Below are positions 23,010 through 35,808 of a stretch of DNA of 64,000 nt, in pieces. A program made the position numbers and the translations under genes. Positions within the stretch are counted from its first letter, which is position 1; each line of letters starts with the position of its first letter. The notes beneath the pieces were generated by a model. It made no database searches and was not told where the DNA came from. It saw only the letters and a program-made list of their open reading frames with translations. Origin of the DNA: Brassica napus (Eukaryota; Streptophyta; Magnoliopsida; Brassicales; Brassicaceae); NCBI RefSeq assembly GCF_020379485.1, contig NC_063442.1, positions 16,304,009 to 16,368,008 of the forward strand, given 5' to 3'.

Positions 23010-23558
23010 TTGGGGTAATATTTGAATCCAAACGGGTAATATCAGAACCCGAATGGATATCCGAAGATAACCAAACATAAGTATACTTAAACCTATATTT
23101 TTAGTTTACTTCTCTCATTTTATTCAAAATATTTATATTAGTGATGCTTATTGCTCAAAATTAGATAATTTACATATAATTATGGACAAAATTATTTGCT
23201 ACTCACTTCATATATATATCAAGCTCTTGTTTCTTGCATTAACAAAAGTTGCATCTAAAATTTCAAAACAACAACTAAATTAGTGTCGTTATATTTTAAA
23301 AGTTTTATCTCCAAACCTATTAAATTAAAAATTAAAAAACCAGTTAAAATATATTTTAAATACAAAAAAGTTAAACAATGAATCATTTATTTATTTTTTC
23401 TTCAAAATTTAAATATCCGAACCCGGCCCAAAATATCTGAACCCGAACATAAAATACCTGAATCCGACTCGAAGTGTAGAAATATCTGAATGGGTTTTAT
23501 ACCTTTACACTGAAATACCCAGTACCAACCCAAACGTGTACGCGAACACCCACTCCTA
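23010..23558 (+). mobile_element. hAT-like element, decayed copy of the CCGAA/GGATATCC family
   Basis: It carries ATCCAAACGGGTAATATC, GGATATCCGAAGATAACC, then an AT-rich middle and ATATCCGAACCCGG to CACCCACTCCTA. The order matches the complete copy at 58616-59335 from its inner left part onwards. The left terminus is missing and no clear 8-bp duplication was seen. Confidence 0.6.
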
Positions 23559-25213
23559 CGATATATTATCATCATTTGTATCTTGTTTGAACAAAAAAAG
23601 AGTAAATCATTGATGACAAAATTTTCAATGTGAGACTTTTACCATTTTTAGTAATTTATAGTCGTTTTTGAACATTCAAAATATAATATATAAGAAAAAT
23701 TTTAATTTTTTTTATTATATGCTTAATGTGATTGTTTTATTTCATTTAATAGTATAAAATTAAGCAAAAAAGAGAGAGGTTAGAAAAATTGTTATCAAAT
23801 ATGTATTATTCATAATCATTAATTGTCATATATATGTTAACCTTATTAGGTAATTCTATAGTGCTTTTATTTAAGGAAAAAAAAATATTTTTTTGTACAA
23901 TACTAATTAATTTGATAGTTAGTTTAATAAAAAATATAGTATATGTTTATATAGGTCAACTTATTTTTTTAACAACTTTAAGAATCATTCTCGTGATGGC
24001 AAATTGCTACGATAATATGTTGTAGTGTTGAGGATTAATATATTAATATATTGGGATGTTTGCAATACTCTTTATTAGATTAATAATTGGTTAAATAACT
24101 CGAAGGTGACAAGCTAAGATTAATATGGAGATTCGGGAATTTCTTTTCTCTTTGACATGTGAGAAAGTTGATTTGCTCATGTGGAAGAGTTGTGTCTGGA
24201 TCTGCGTTCAACAGCGAGTTCCACACTTTGTTTAATATTAATAACAAAATAATAGTATATATTTTGTGAACCACGTTTGAAACGCATACCATAATTCAAA
24301 AAAAGGCAGTCAAACAATGTGTTGTTCAAATCCGTTCTATCAGATCTGAACATTTTCATAAATATTGTTTGGAGAAAAAATTATGTGGGTTAACTACTTT
24401 CCTTCGAAATTCGATTCTATCAAAATAATTTACACTAATAATGATGTCTCATCATTGTGAATTAGAACCTCAACATTTCATTTATAACGATGTTTCAACA
24501 AAAATGATACTTATATTTCGTAGTAGCAGAAATTAAAATGTTTAGAATATTTCCAATAGTTCATTCTATTTTTTTAACGTAGAATAATTGTATAGTAGAG
24601 TTAAATTTTACTTTGATGATATTCTACTTTAAAATAAAAATAGAATGATGAATAAAAAAATAATGAATTATTTTATTTATAGAATAAACTTAGTTTTTAC
24701 TATATATCGAGTGAAAAATAGAATATCATTAAAACATTTTTACTTTAAATTATATTTTAGAAGAAAAAAATATATTGAAATTAGAAATGCTCTTATAGCT
24801 ACGTCTTGTTCGACTATACCAACTAGTCACAAAGAAATATTTTACATCGCTGAAATATTAAAAGTTTTGTGACATACGACTGATCACTATGACTACTTGT
24901 AGAAACATGCCAATGAACAATATTTGGTTATTAGTTGCAATGAACAAAAAATTAACACAACTGAACAAAGTTACTAATGTCTTCACTAAAAACACTATAC
25001 CGACCAGAGTTTTGTAGACATAAATTACGAAACGTATATCTTTTGCCTGTTTTGGTATCTTTCCATTACTTGGAGATCTCGTACTCTACTCTCTACGTAA
25101 TGACTCGTTTTCAGTCAATTTCTCAAGCTTGCGCTTTGAAACCGTCCATGGGAAACCGAGTCGAAATTTCACCAAAGCCATCTTTCATTTAGAAACCGGC
25201 CACTTTCTAAATA
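23559..25213. other. AT-rich intergenic DNA upstream of AOC3
   Basis: No gene supported. 24540-24790 looks like an old AT-rich MITE (inverted blocks TAGAATA/TATTCTA). The last 150 bases are the AOC3 promoter. Confidence 0.4.
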
Positions 25214-25223
25214 TACGCACGTG
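25214..25223. promoter_or_regulatory. G-box element of the AOC3 promoter
   Basis: TACGCACGTG contains a G-box core CACGTG at 25218-25223. The TACGCACGT part is shared with the AOC1 promoter at 15329-15337, at nearly the same distance from the start codon (134 and 143 nt). Confidence 0.55.
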
Positions 25224-25265
25224 CAAGTTACATCATCCCCGCATCCGTAGACTAAACACACTCAT

Positions 25266-25273
25266 TATATAAA
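25266..25273 (+). promoter_or_regulatory. TATA box of AOC3
   Basis: TATATAAA, 82 nt upstream of the start codon, in good position for a plant core promoter. Confidence 0.6.
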
Positions 25274-25347
25274 CAAGATCCTCCCAATCTCTACTCTCAT
25301 AATCAATCAAACCAAGTTCCAAGTCTTCCCTTAACATACGAAATAAA

Positions 25348-26206
25348 ATGGCTACTTCTTCTGCGATGTCTCTCCAGTCCATCTCTAAGACTTCTCTCGG
25401 CAATCTCTCCCATAATCACCACTTTCATCGAAGCTCTTTTCTAGGTTTCTCCAGATCTTTCCAAAACCTTGGGATCTCATCTAACGGTCCAGATTTCTCC
25501 TCCCAATCAAGATCTACTTCCAAGAATCTCTCCCCTACTCGAGCTTTCTTCTGGAACTGGGGAAAGTCAGAAAACGCCAGACCAAGTAAGTCAACTGATC
25601 CTTTGTTTTGTCTTTCCGTACATTTTCCACAGATTTAATTAGAAAATTACTCAATTTATAATATTGTGTCTTGTTTATTTAGGTAAAGTCCAAGAACTCA
25701 ACGTGTACGAACTCAACGAAGGAGATAGAAACAGCCCAGCTGTTCTAAAACTCGGCAAGAAACCAGAGCTCTGCCTCGGCGATCTCGTGCCCTTCACCAA
25801 CAAACTCTACACCGGCGATCTCAAAAAGCGCGTGGGAATCACCGCCGGTCTCTGTGTCTTGATCCAACACGTCCCGGAGAAGAACGGTGACCGGTTCGAA
25901 GCCACTTACAGTTTCTACTTGGGTGACTATGGCCACCTGTCCGTACAGGGACCGTACTTGACTTACGAAGACACGTTCCTCGCCGTCACTGGTGGCTCCG
26001 GGATCTTTGAAGGCGCGTACGGACAAGTGAAGCTTCGTCAGCTTGTGTATCCGACAAAATTGTTCTACACTTTTTACTTAAAGGGTATTGCTGATTTGCC
26101 GTTGGAGCTTACCGGGACGGCGGTTTCGCCGTCGAAGGATGTGAAACCGGCGCCGGAAGCTAAGGCGACGGAGCCAGGCGCAACCATTAAAAACTTTACT
26201 AATTAG
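25348..26206 (+). CDS. AOC3: Allene oxide cyclase, AOC3 type, chloroplastic
   Basis: Exons 25348-25585 and 25683-26206 encode 253 residues; the 97-nt intron sits at the same codon as in AOC1 (after RP, inside Ser). The transit peptide includes [16 protein letters not shown], a hallmark shared with Arabidopsis AOC3, and the mature part has [20 protein letters not shown], also AOC3-like. The catalytic Glu, Asn, Pro, Phe, Asn, Cys, Phe and Tyr positions of the AOC barrel are all retained. Relative to Arabidopsis AOC3 (from memory) one residue is missing in KGIADLP. Arabidopsis AOC isoforms form trimers, and homo- or heteromers with the AOC1-type partner are plausible. The antisense frame is a shadow. 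Confidence 0.95.
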
Positions 26207-26786
26207 TCTTGTGTTTTTCTCGTATTCTTTTAATAACTGTTTTTAAAAATAAATTACACTTTTATTTTGTTTGTAATCGAATCTTTTGATGAGTTGTATG
26301 AGTTTAGTTAACGCTGTGTTGGTGGAATACTATCTTTATTTAGCTGTGACTTTTGCTGTTTATAACAAATATTATACAACACGGAACTCTAACAAATATT
26401 AATTTGTAATGATTATGTACCTCTCAGTATTGCTAATTAAAGGGAAAATTTTGATTTTAGCTACGTGATTAACAAATTAATCATTAAAATAAATATTATT
26501 GTTTAAAATGTTGATACGTTAAAACAATTTTGGTGATGGAATTAATGGTACATAACGCATTTTTATTGTGTTTTGTTACAGTTTGACAGTGTTTACATGT
26601 TAATGCTACTAGTCTACTACTAAAGCAAGTAATCTACTTTTTATGTTGGCATACTTCAACGCAACTCATAATGTGTCTTACTTACCAGTCAAAGCATAAA
26701 AATCTGTGGGTGTGGCTAAATCTATGGGTTCTTAAAAGGATTCATGATTGATTATTATATTGATAAATTTGAAATGGTGTTCAAGT
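26207..26786. other. AOC3 3' flank
   Basis: The first 100 bases are AOC3 3' UTR (AT-rich, AATAAA-like near 26249). The rest shows no gene and ends at the target site of the LINE. Confidence 0.4.
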
Positions 26787-26800
26787 AGATATGAAATTTC

Positions 26801-29800
26801 CAAGAAGCTTGATCCTGTCCTGTTTAATGATCACTGGCTTGGTATGTTTCGATACTAGTACAATATTTTTGGGGGAGGTGGGTGTTCTGATCACTCTCGA
26901 CGCTGAATCCATCTGCACTCTGAAGTTCCACGGCCTAAGCGCCTTTCAAATTTGAAAATACCACAGCGAGTCTGGAGGAGTTTAAGCCAACAGTCAGCCA
27001 GTTCTGGAGAGACACGAAACCAATTCATCAGTCGACTTTATCACTCCTCTGTTTCTCAAAAAAACTGAAGGGCTTAAAACCAGTCATTCAAGAATTAGCA
27101 GAAGATGGTCTAGGCAACTTAACACAGAAGTCAAAAGAAGCTCTGGCCATTCTCTTCGATAAATAGAATGTGAACCTAGCAAATCCAACACAGCAGAACA
27201 TGGAAGCAGAGAATAGAACTTATAAGATATGGGATCATGTCTCTGATTTGGAGGAAAGCTTTCTGAAGAAAAAAATCAAAAATGCATTGGTTAAAGAAGG
27301 GTGACAAGAACAACAAATCTTTTAATAGAGCAGCCACAATGCGCGAGATCAGGAACTCTATCAAAGAGATTCAATGCGATGATGGCAGATTTATGGACTG
27401 CATTCGATACTAAGACTGAAGCAGAATGTTTTTCAAAGAATTTTTGCAGCATAAGCCGCATGATTACACTGGAATTACAGTGGAGGTCTGAGAGAGAGTT
27501 TTGCCTTATCGCTGCAGTGAAATAGAGCTGGCTCAACTGACAAAGGAGGTCATTGCAGAGGAGATTAGGGCAGTCTTTTTTGCAATGCCAAGTGAAAAAT
27601 CTCCGGGTCCAGATGGGTATACATCAGAATTTTTCAAAGCGACTTGGGATATTATCGGTTCTGCGTTTACTATAGCCGTTCAGTCTTTCTTTACTAAAGG
27701 TTTCCTTCCAAAAGGAGTTAACACAACAATCTTGGCTCTCATACCAATGAAGCTGGAGGCTCGTCACATGAAGGTCTACCAACCGATCTCATGTTGCAAT
27801 ATTATCTATAAAGTTATTTCAAAGATTACTGCTAATCGGCTGAAAGTAATATTACCAGATTTCATTAACCCCAACCAATCTATTTTGTTGAAGATAAGTT
27901 TCTTATTGAAAATCTTCTTCTTGCGATAGAGTTGGTTAAAGACTATCATAAAGATTCGATTTCTAAGAGATGTTCGATCAAGATTGATATCTCGAAAGCC
28001 TTTGACTATGTTCAGTGGACTTTTCTTCTTAATACTCTTGAGGATATGGGTTTTCCACAGAAGTTTATTCACTGGATTTCAATCTGCGTCACTACAGTTT
28101 TCTTCTCAGTTCACGTGAATGGGGAACTAGCAGGTTTTTTCAAAAGTGAAAGAGGGTTGTGCCAAGGCTGCACACTTTCACCTTACTTATTCATCATCAG
28201 TATAAACGTCCTTTCAAAACTCCTGGATAAAGCAGCTCTGGATCGTAAGATTGGGTACCATCCGAAATAAAAGAATCTCGGACTCACCCATTTGAGTTTC
28301 CCTGACGATATTCTGGTTTTCACTGATGGAAATTTTTGATCAATCGACAGTATCGTAGAATTTTTTGACAATTTCGCAAGAATGTCAAGCCTTCGCATTA
28401 GCATGGATAAATCAACTATCTATTATGATGGGTGTCTTGATTCAACTCACCAAGCAGTCCAAGCGCAATACCATTTTGAATCAGGCAAACTTCATGTTCG
28501 ATATCTCGGGCTTCCTCCTCCAACCAAATGGATGGGAGCTCAAGACTATCAGCCTCTACTTGAACAAATAAGAAAACGGATCAACTTATGGACAAATCGC
28601 TTTTTGTCGACGGCAAGACACTTACAACTAATATGCTATGTTCTCATGAGTATAACCAATTTTTGGATGTCCTCTTTTGATTACAGGAGAATGCCTCAAG
28701 GAAATAGATCGCCTCTGTTCTGCATTCTTGTGTCAGGCCATGTGTTGAATCCTAGGAAGACAAAGATATCGTGGGGTGTAGTTTGCAGACCAAAGAGTGA
28801 ATGTGAGTTAGGTTTAAAGCCTCTGAAAGAAGCAAATATGGTGAGTTGTCTAAAACTTACATGGCGACTAACATCACTGCAGCCATCTTTATGGGATCAT
28901 TGGGTCCAGACAAATTTATTCGTCAAGGAAACTTCTGAACAGTGAAAGAATAACACATCTATGGGGTCCTTGATGTGGTATAAGTTGCTGAAAGAAAGAG
29001 ACAAAGCTAAACCTTCTGCCAAATGGATGTAAGAGATGGTCTATCAACTTCGTTTTGGTATGACACTTGGATATATATGGGATGCCTATCTGACTTGGTA
29101 GGTGCAAGAGGTTGTATTGAGATGGGTATTAGAGAAACTGCTTCAGTGGCCTCTCCTGTAGTGCGTAGGAAAAAAACTCACCGAGTAAAGATTTATAGTA
29201 TGATCGAGACAGCCTTGGAGAACCAAAGGACCATGATGATTGTATCAGCTTATGTCCCTTTATGGAAACAAAAAGACAACACATACATGCCACATTTTAG
29301 CACCAAACGAACCTGGATTCTCATTCGACAGGTGCATCCGACAATGCAATGGCAGTATGCAACCCCAAAATATGCTTTATGCACCTGGTTAGCTATTCAT
29401 AACAGACTAACAACGGGAGATCTTATGGCCACTTGGAACAGCAGAATAAGTTCTTATGTATTTTCTGTCAGCGGGAGACTGAAACTCATGAACACATTTT
29501 CTTCGATTGTGTGTTCTCTGCGGAAATGTGGTCACTCTTAACACGAGGGCTTTTAGGTTATCGATTTACTACGGTTTGAGGAGATCTTACTCACCTCAGA
29601 ATGGACACAACTCAGGATCAAAAATTCAAGTTTCTGTTGCGTTACACATTTCAGATCACTCTTCACTCCATATGGTGGGAGAGAAACAATAGACGTCATC
29701 AAGCAACGCTTATGGTAGGAGGCTCTCCGGCTAAGATGATTGATAGGCATATTCGTAACTGGTGCTTAACGGTATCTGCGACGGGCCATCAAAATTATGA

Positions 29801-29960
29801 AGCTCTGCTGCAGCTTTGATTTGCTTCAAGGGTTTAGACTCTGTTTTTGTTTAATTGTTATGATTTTCTGGTTTCTAGAAAATCAATTAGGTCCAACACG
29901 ATATATTTGATGTACAAAAGTTAGTTTTCTTTTTAATGAATTTTACATATATTGAAAAAA
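26801..29960 (+). mobile_element. 5'-truncated LINE (L1-like non-LTR retrotransposon)
   Basis: The element is bounded by an exact 14-bp duplication AGATATGAAATTTC (26787-26800 and 29961-29974) and ends in a short A-tail at 29954-29960. It starts inside the C-terminal end of the endonuclease region, so the 5' end was lost by incomplete reverse transcription. The remaining 3.2 kb covers the reverse transcriptase and the C-terminal zinc-binding region. Confidence 0.9.
26900..29818 (+). pseudogene. LINE ORF2 remnant (reverse transcriptase)
   Basis: Readable in order across three frames: HWLKKGDKNNKSFNRAA (27286 on), SPGPDGYTSEFFKATWD, LIPMKLEARHMKVYQPISCC, IDISKAFDYVQW, GLCQGCTLSPYLF, LSFPDDILVF and YLGLPPPTKWMG, then a zf-RVT-like C-terminus (YALCTWLAIHNRLTTGD). 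The catalytic box is FPDD where plant LINEs have FADD, a likely inactivating change. Several stops and frameshifts (for example near 27177, 27928 and 28268) show it is dead. Such ORF2 proteins normally carry out target-primed reverse transcription. Confidence 0.9.
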
Positions 29961-29974
29961 AGATATGAAATTTC

Positions 29975-30120
29975 TTCACCAAATCAAAGTCTTTGTGGGT
30001 GGCATGGGTTAAGAATCATAATGTTCCAAAAAAAAAAGCTTCTATCTCACAGTTGCGTTGAACTGTTTTTTGATAGCGATTAGAAGTATGCTTCAACTCA
30101 AATGTGTTTTATTAGATACA
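29975..30120. other. LINE right flank
   Basis: Short host flank between the LINE duplication and a Helitron terminus. Contains a run of ten A at about 30029-30038. No gene. Confidence 0.4.
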
Positions 30121-30951
30121 CTAGGAGCATTGTCCCCGCGCAAGCGCCGGGTTGTAGACAGAGTTCTTGTTTCATCTCAATATTTGCTAGGGTTATTGTA
30201 GTTGTGAATTTTGCGTTTTGAGTTGTTTTTCAAGTTTTTTTTATTGTTATAGGGTTAGAATTGTGATGATGAACTGTGTATGCATTGTTGTCCACTTATG
30301 AAGGACTAAACTGTGTTAGTAATGTGATTGATATAGTTTGTGTTGTTGTTTGTTGTGTCACTGAGACTTATTGTTTGTTTGTCTTTTAATTTGTTTATTG
30401 TCTTGTTGAGAGTACATAAATTACATTAAAGTTGTTGAGAGTATTTTTTTGTTTCTGGATATTTTTTCTCCAGTTTAGTTGTGTAAGTTATATGTATTAC
30501 TATTAAGAAATAATTTTTATTATCTTTATTATGTTTGTTATATTTTTTTGTTTTATTTTTAAATTTGTTGCTCTTACCGGACCTTTAAAACAAATACATG
30601 AAGTCTTTTAGAAATAACTATAAAATGAGTGAAAATTCTGAGTATTTGGGCTTTAATGAGTTTTAAATGAATTTATGTATTTCTCATAAGAAGACAATAG
30701 TATTGACTTGTTGACACGGGCATGTAAGCTATTTTTAATAAGACAAGAGGAGTGACCAGGTGGAGATGTTATTGCCGCCTTTGTGTTTGTCGGGATTGTC
30801 TCTTGTATCTCATGTTGTGGATGTGTTTGTTTATTTTTTATTTGATGGGTAATATGTAAACAAAAATTATTGTTAGCTGTATTTATCAGAGTTCATAACT
30901 TACTATGCTTTTTTTTGTTTAGGTAATTTCACTGATCTTTGTTGTCGTATT

Positions 30952-31109
30952 CGTTGCGAAAGTAAGTTTGTAAATTGTTAAATAGTTGGCTGTGTAGTTT
31001 GTATTTGTTTAGCTGACTCGGTGTATGTGTCGTTGCGAAAGTAAGTTTGTAAATTGTTAAATAGTTAGCCGTGTAGTTTGTATTTGTTTAGATGACTCGA
31101 TGTATGTGT
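30952..31109. repeat. 79-bp tandem duplication
   Basis: Two nearly identical 79-bp units (30952-31030 and 31031-31109), each starting CGTTGCGAAAGTAAG, lie inside the Helitron. Only a few positions differ, so the duplication is fairly recent. Confidence 0.8.
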
Positions 31110-31399
31110 TGTTGAGTTTTAGTTGATATGATTGGTTTGGTATATTTGTTTTGAAGTTTATTTCTAAGATTAGACAAAAAAAAGAGGTGATCATTAATGA
31201 TTCGTCTTATTTAGAATTCTAGCTTTTGGTGATTTGATTGTTTGGGTTGTTGTGGTTTCTTTTAAGCTGCAAAATAAAGGTTTGCGTAAAATTAGGTTGA
31301 TAAGTAAGGGAGATAAATAGACGACCACAGAATTTGGGTAAGAAATATTTTTGATTATTGATGTTAGCACAATATAGATAATAATATAAAGGAAATTGT

Positions 31400-32130
31400 G
31401 TGTTGATTGTTTCTTACGGATCAATGAGGAGACGGATAACGACTCGATTTGTTTCTTTGCTAAGGTTAGAGCCTTGGACAGAACGGATTTGCTCAACCAC
31501 ATCTCAGAGTTTAAATATCAGTTATGATAACGAAACATATTATAAACCTAGATGAAATATGATAATATACCTGGGAGTTCTAGGTTTATGTTCGCAGTCA
31601 CTTGGAAATTGTCAAACAGTCTAATTATAATTGGAGATTAATCTTAGGAGCACCCGTGATGACTTCATCAATAATAGTTGGTGAGATGAAACAAATGAGG
31701 AATGGATGATCAATTATTTTGTAAATGCTTGAGCACTTAGCAACCTCAAAACGATCGACTTTCACAATGGAACCGACTTTCAAAGATGGCATGTAATGAT
31801 TAGCACGTCCAGTGAGAATAAACCCATGAATCACGGAATTTGCAAATAATATTATTTAACAAAGAATCAAGAAATCAATTAAAAACAATTATATTAAATA
31901 AGTGTGATAAATCGAAGATTAACTTACATTTTCATCAAGGAAGAGAACCGTGATTTCCATAAATTCACTGTCTTTCTTGAAGTTCAGGGAATCCTATAAG
32001 CGAGGAGGTTATAGGCTATGCTCTGACTACTACGACCAACACGGAGAGACTCGAAGGTTGAGTGACGGATGCCGGGAACGCAGGTTTGAGGAACTAGCGA
32101 GGGCAGAGAGACATTTTCTAGAAGATCGTT
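31400..32130 (-). pseudogene. RPA1-like (DUF223/OB-fold) gene fragment
   Basis: Minus-strand pieces, in order: NFKKDSEFMEITVLFLDEN (about 31990-31925), then VIHGFILTGRANHYM, GSIVKVDRFEVAKC and HPFLICFISPTI (31834-31625), then IRSVQGS-like sequence near 31480 that includes SKETNRVVIRL. This is the N-terminal OB-fold of the large family of RPA70-like proteins in Brassicaceae, many of them Helitron-borne. Two introns appear to separate the pieces. A stop follows KINLQL, and the first piece is broken by stops, so the copy is non-functional. Confidence 0.7.
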
Positions 32131-32480
32131 AAAGATAAGAGGAATCAATGAGTTTTGTGTTGATGCAGATTGAGTTCATCAAAGATGAGAATCATATATA
32201 TAGGGTTTACAGAAAGGCTACAAATCAGGAACATTTAAGATCAAGCGATTTAAGATGGGGAGATGAAGAGTTCACCGGTGAAAAATTAGATTGTGAATAG
32301 ACACACGGCGCAATTCTGTAACTCAGATTTATCTGAGACAATGATGAAAAAAACTCTAACTCATGTTAAACGAAGACAGTTTACAATATGAAAAAACTAT
32401 AATTGTTGTTTTTTTCATATAACGTGATGAACCTCATTTGAAAATGAAACTCATAATATACTTGTAGGCCCGGCCCACAG

Positions 32481-33507
32481 AGAAAACCGAAGAAGCAAAG
32501 GTTTCCGATCTTCGTAAATATATATTAGTTTTGGCCATCAATGTACAAAGTATCATTTAGTTTAGCGGTATAAATGTTGGTGTTTATATCTCAATAACCG
32601 AGGTTTGAACCACAAGTTAGACATTTTCTTCATACTTTTTAAAAGTGAGACCCACCAAAATACTGACGTGTCACCTCAGGAAAAAAGAAACTGTACTATT
32701 ATATTATAAATAAATTTTAAATTGTAGACTAATAATAACATGTGATACTAGATGATTTTTACTATAATTATATATGTAGTAGCCCCAAAACTTACTGATA
32801 ATTTTAGTATACCAGTGTTAAATAGCTTCTGCTAGTTTATTTTTGCACCATAATCAATTGAATTCATGTTGATAATTCTGGTTTTTTGGTCAAATGGAGT
32901 ATTAAGAATATTGGAGAATTGTGGAAGGGAAATAGTTTTCAAATAAATACAGCCCAAGTTATAAACATACATAAGGAAGGATTTTTGGAGTATTAGCATT
33001 ATGGAGTTGTTTCGTTTGATAGTTTGAATGTTTGATAGCGGTCGTTGGCGATTTGATTTGAACCATTATCAACGGTGAGTATGGCTTTTTGAGACTCCGA
33101 AGGGACAAATTGTAATCCAATATTAATGATACACATATGTAACTCTAAACTTCATTTGACAACTAATTTATTAATTAAGAACACGTTACAATCTAATCAA
33201 AACAGATAAGCCCATCAAACACAAATCTCGAATTCTAGAGAAGACCATTTTTTGATACAGCTATTAGTTAATTATAATATTAAAACTTCACATAAATTTG
33301 AAAATAAGGATAGAAAAACAGCATCATATAAATGTATTAACTACATTATAATATGCCTTGATTGGGAAAGGCATTGGCTCGCCATTATGTTGGAAAGAAA
33401 CATTCGCATATTTGGTTTACTCGGTGGTAAATTGACAATTTTAATGACCGGTCAAATCTCAGATTAGGCACTCTGGACTGGCATTGTATCTGAATATACA
33501 GATAAAC
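32481..33507. other. Intergenic DNA
   Basis: AT-rich, with no gene supported. 32690-32715 (TACTATTATATTATAAA) resembles a Helitron 5' end but is too weak to call. Confidence 0.35.
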
Positions 33508-33515
33508 ATATTAAC

Positions 33516-34480
33516 TAGGAGTGGGCACTTCGGTTATTTTATCGGTTCGGTTCGAGTTTGGTTCGGTTTGGTTAGTTCGGTTCTAGATTTTTTTCAGCTG
33601 AAGTAAACCATAGTTAGTTTGGTTTGGATCGATTTCGGTTCAGTTATGTTCGGTTCGGTTTATATTCGGTTTGGTTCATATTCAATTCGGTTTGTATTTC
33701 GGTTCGGTTCAGTTTAATCGGATTTTTCTTAGTTTATTTATTGTACAAGAAATTATGTTTTAATACATAAATGTATGGTTGTCATGAAATAATCATGTTG
33801 GTCATAATAAAAAATTAAGTATGTAAATTAAATTTAATATAAAACCAAAATAAAAACCTTTTAAAATGTTACAAATATAGTTTATAACTTTATAAGAATT
33901 CAATCAAACCAAAATTAACTAAATAAAAAGAAAAAAACAATTTTTGTCTCTTAAGAATTAAAAAAAGCATGTAATAAGTCATCTTCCATGTGATATCATC
34001 AAAAAAAGCTGCAACGAATCAATAATTAGTATATGTTATATATATACTATACGAGTATTTATCTATATTTTTACTATAACTCTACACCCACGATTCCATA
34101 TTGTTCTTTTCACTAACAAAAATTGAAAACAGAACACGTCTTTGAGAGAAATACAATAATGGTTACACAAAAGCATGAAACCGTATAATAAATTATATTA
34201 GTTTCATGGAAATCAAATTATATTAGGATTTTCTTAGTGTAAAAGAAAATTACGTGGGCTTAATCTTAGGATTTTAATTTACTAATATTTTTAATTTAAA
34301 TAACTATAAAACACTTCGGTTTATCGGTTCGGTTTGGTTTAAACTGAACTGAACTGAACCGTTCGGGTTGGGAAAATCTTCAACCGAATGATTTGAAATA
34401 AACTTTGATTTGGTTCGAATCAGTTTCGGTTCAGTCGGTTCAGTTTGATCGGTTCGGTTCGGTTTTTTTGCCCACCCCTA
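33516..34480. mobile_element. hAT-type non-autonomous element, CGGTT-rich
   Basis: A 965-bp element starts TAGGAGTGGGCA and ends TGCCCACCCCTA (inverted ends), flanked by an exact 8-bp duplication ATATTAAC at 33508-33515 and 34481-34488. Both subterminal regions are packed with GGTTCGGTT repeats, in the style of the subterminal transposase-binding repeats of hAT elements. No transposase frame is present. Confidence 0.88.
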
Positions 34481-34488
34481 ATATTAAC

Positions 34489-35054
34489 ATATTTGTATAT
34501 ATGGATAAGATTCTAAGCGAATTTAACAAAATGTCAAGGTCCTATGACATATAAATGTTTTCTAAGAAATAAGCTAGTTAGTATATGTAAGGCTTTTTCT
34601 TCTCCCATGTTTAGGCTATCTACGAAGAGACATTTGGCTTTTCATTTTGGATTGTTGCAAAATACATTTTCAACGTTTTGTGAAGATTTTGTATGTGTGA
34701 AATCAATGCTTATTAAAACAAAATAGCTCATGCACGTTTGAGTTTTTTTTTCCCACGTATTGAATTTAGAAACGATATAACAATCTACAAAAGTAAACGT
34801 GTATACAAATTGGATCAAGAACCGGAGTTTGTATGTGAAATTAAGAGAATTTATAAAATATAGGATTCAGCTGAAAGGCAGTTAGGGATTTATCCAGTTT
34901 AGACAGAACCACATATCACTCTCAGTTAGCATCAATATCCATAGCGGATACCATATTCATATCGGATCAAGTGGTTTTTAATACCATGTCTAAAGTTCAT
35001 TGGGTTATAATCCATTAGCACAACATAATATATTATGTGAAATTCCTGACATAA
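34489..35054. other. Intergenic DNA
   Basis: No gene or recognisable repeat seen. Confidence 0.35.
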
Positions 35055-35378
35055 GAAACCAATAGCTTAGTATTACATATTTTTGGTCGATATAAATGTA
35101 ATTTCGGAAAACATTTCTATCCAACCCTGTCTGGTTTACATGGAATAATACTACGCTTTTGATACGATCCTCTTTTGCTAATGAATCCACATAGACATTT
35201 TAGTTCTTAAGAATATATGTCTTAAGCTCAAACTCCCAAAAATATCATGCAAAAGGCGAAACGAAGTTATCATTGAAATGAAGACCGGCCATTCGACCGA
35301 GTTTATAGTCATATCCATCAAATCTAAGTAATCAGTCTCGATTCGGATAGAGGGAATTTGCATATCTATCGCACACAA
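35055..35378 (-). pseudogene. LINE-associated RNase H-like (RVT_3) fragment
   Basis: Minus strand from 35378: IPSIRIETDYLDLMDMT, then WPVFISMITSFRLLHDIF, LRHIFLRTK, a frame change near 35185, then SLAKEDRIKS and HVNQTGLDRNV. This matches the plant LINE-linked RNase H domain (pattern RIETD, LAKEAR, HIDQT). The conserved DALAKEAR is degraded. It sits 430 bp upstream of the HHO start codon and may lie within its promoter. Confidence 0.72.
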
Positions 35379-35808
35379 AATGACTCATAACAATCTATAT
35401 ATTGCTACAACTACATTTTTCCTGTATGTAACTATACACCGTGGTTGGATAAACCCAAATAATTTTATAAAAAAATTACAGAGAAACTTGCAACTAGAAT
35501 GGCGTATATTCACCACTCCTTTTAATACTACTACAACAAGACAACCCACCTTCGTATTCTGATATTCTAACCTGTCAATTGTATTTTATACTAAATTTGG
35601 GGGATCAAGGTATATTACATATTTTATAAACAAAAGCTAAGATTCGACTTGAAATGCGACGGCTCGGCTTCTCTTTAAAGATATTGATCCTTGAGAAACC
35701 CTATAGAGCCATATATTTGTTCTCTTTATAAAGAGACACAACCCCATCTTTTTGTTTAAAGAGTACTGCATAGCTATAAAATAAAGTAGATTAATCTCTA
35801 AAATCACC

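Larger units (their letters stand above)
30121..32480 (-). mobile_element. Helitron (minus strand) with RPA-like cargo; right boundary approximate
   Basis: Read on the minus strand the 3' end is a hairpin CCCGGCGC-TT-GCGCGGGG, then ACAATGCTC and CTAG (30121-30124) before a T. Inside are minus-strand RPA/DUF223-type OB-fold fragments, a gene type commonly carried by plant Helitrons. No helicase or Rep motif was seen. The 5' end was not fixed; 32480 is where the coding-like sequence and leader give way to AT-rich DNA. Confidence 0.55.
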
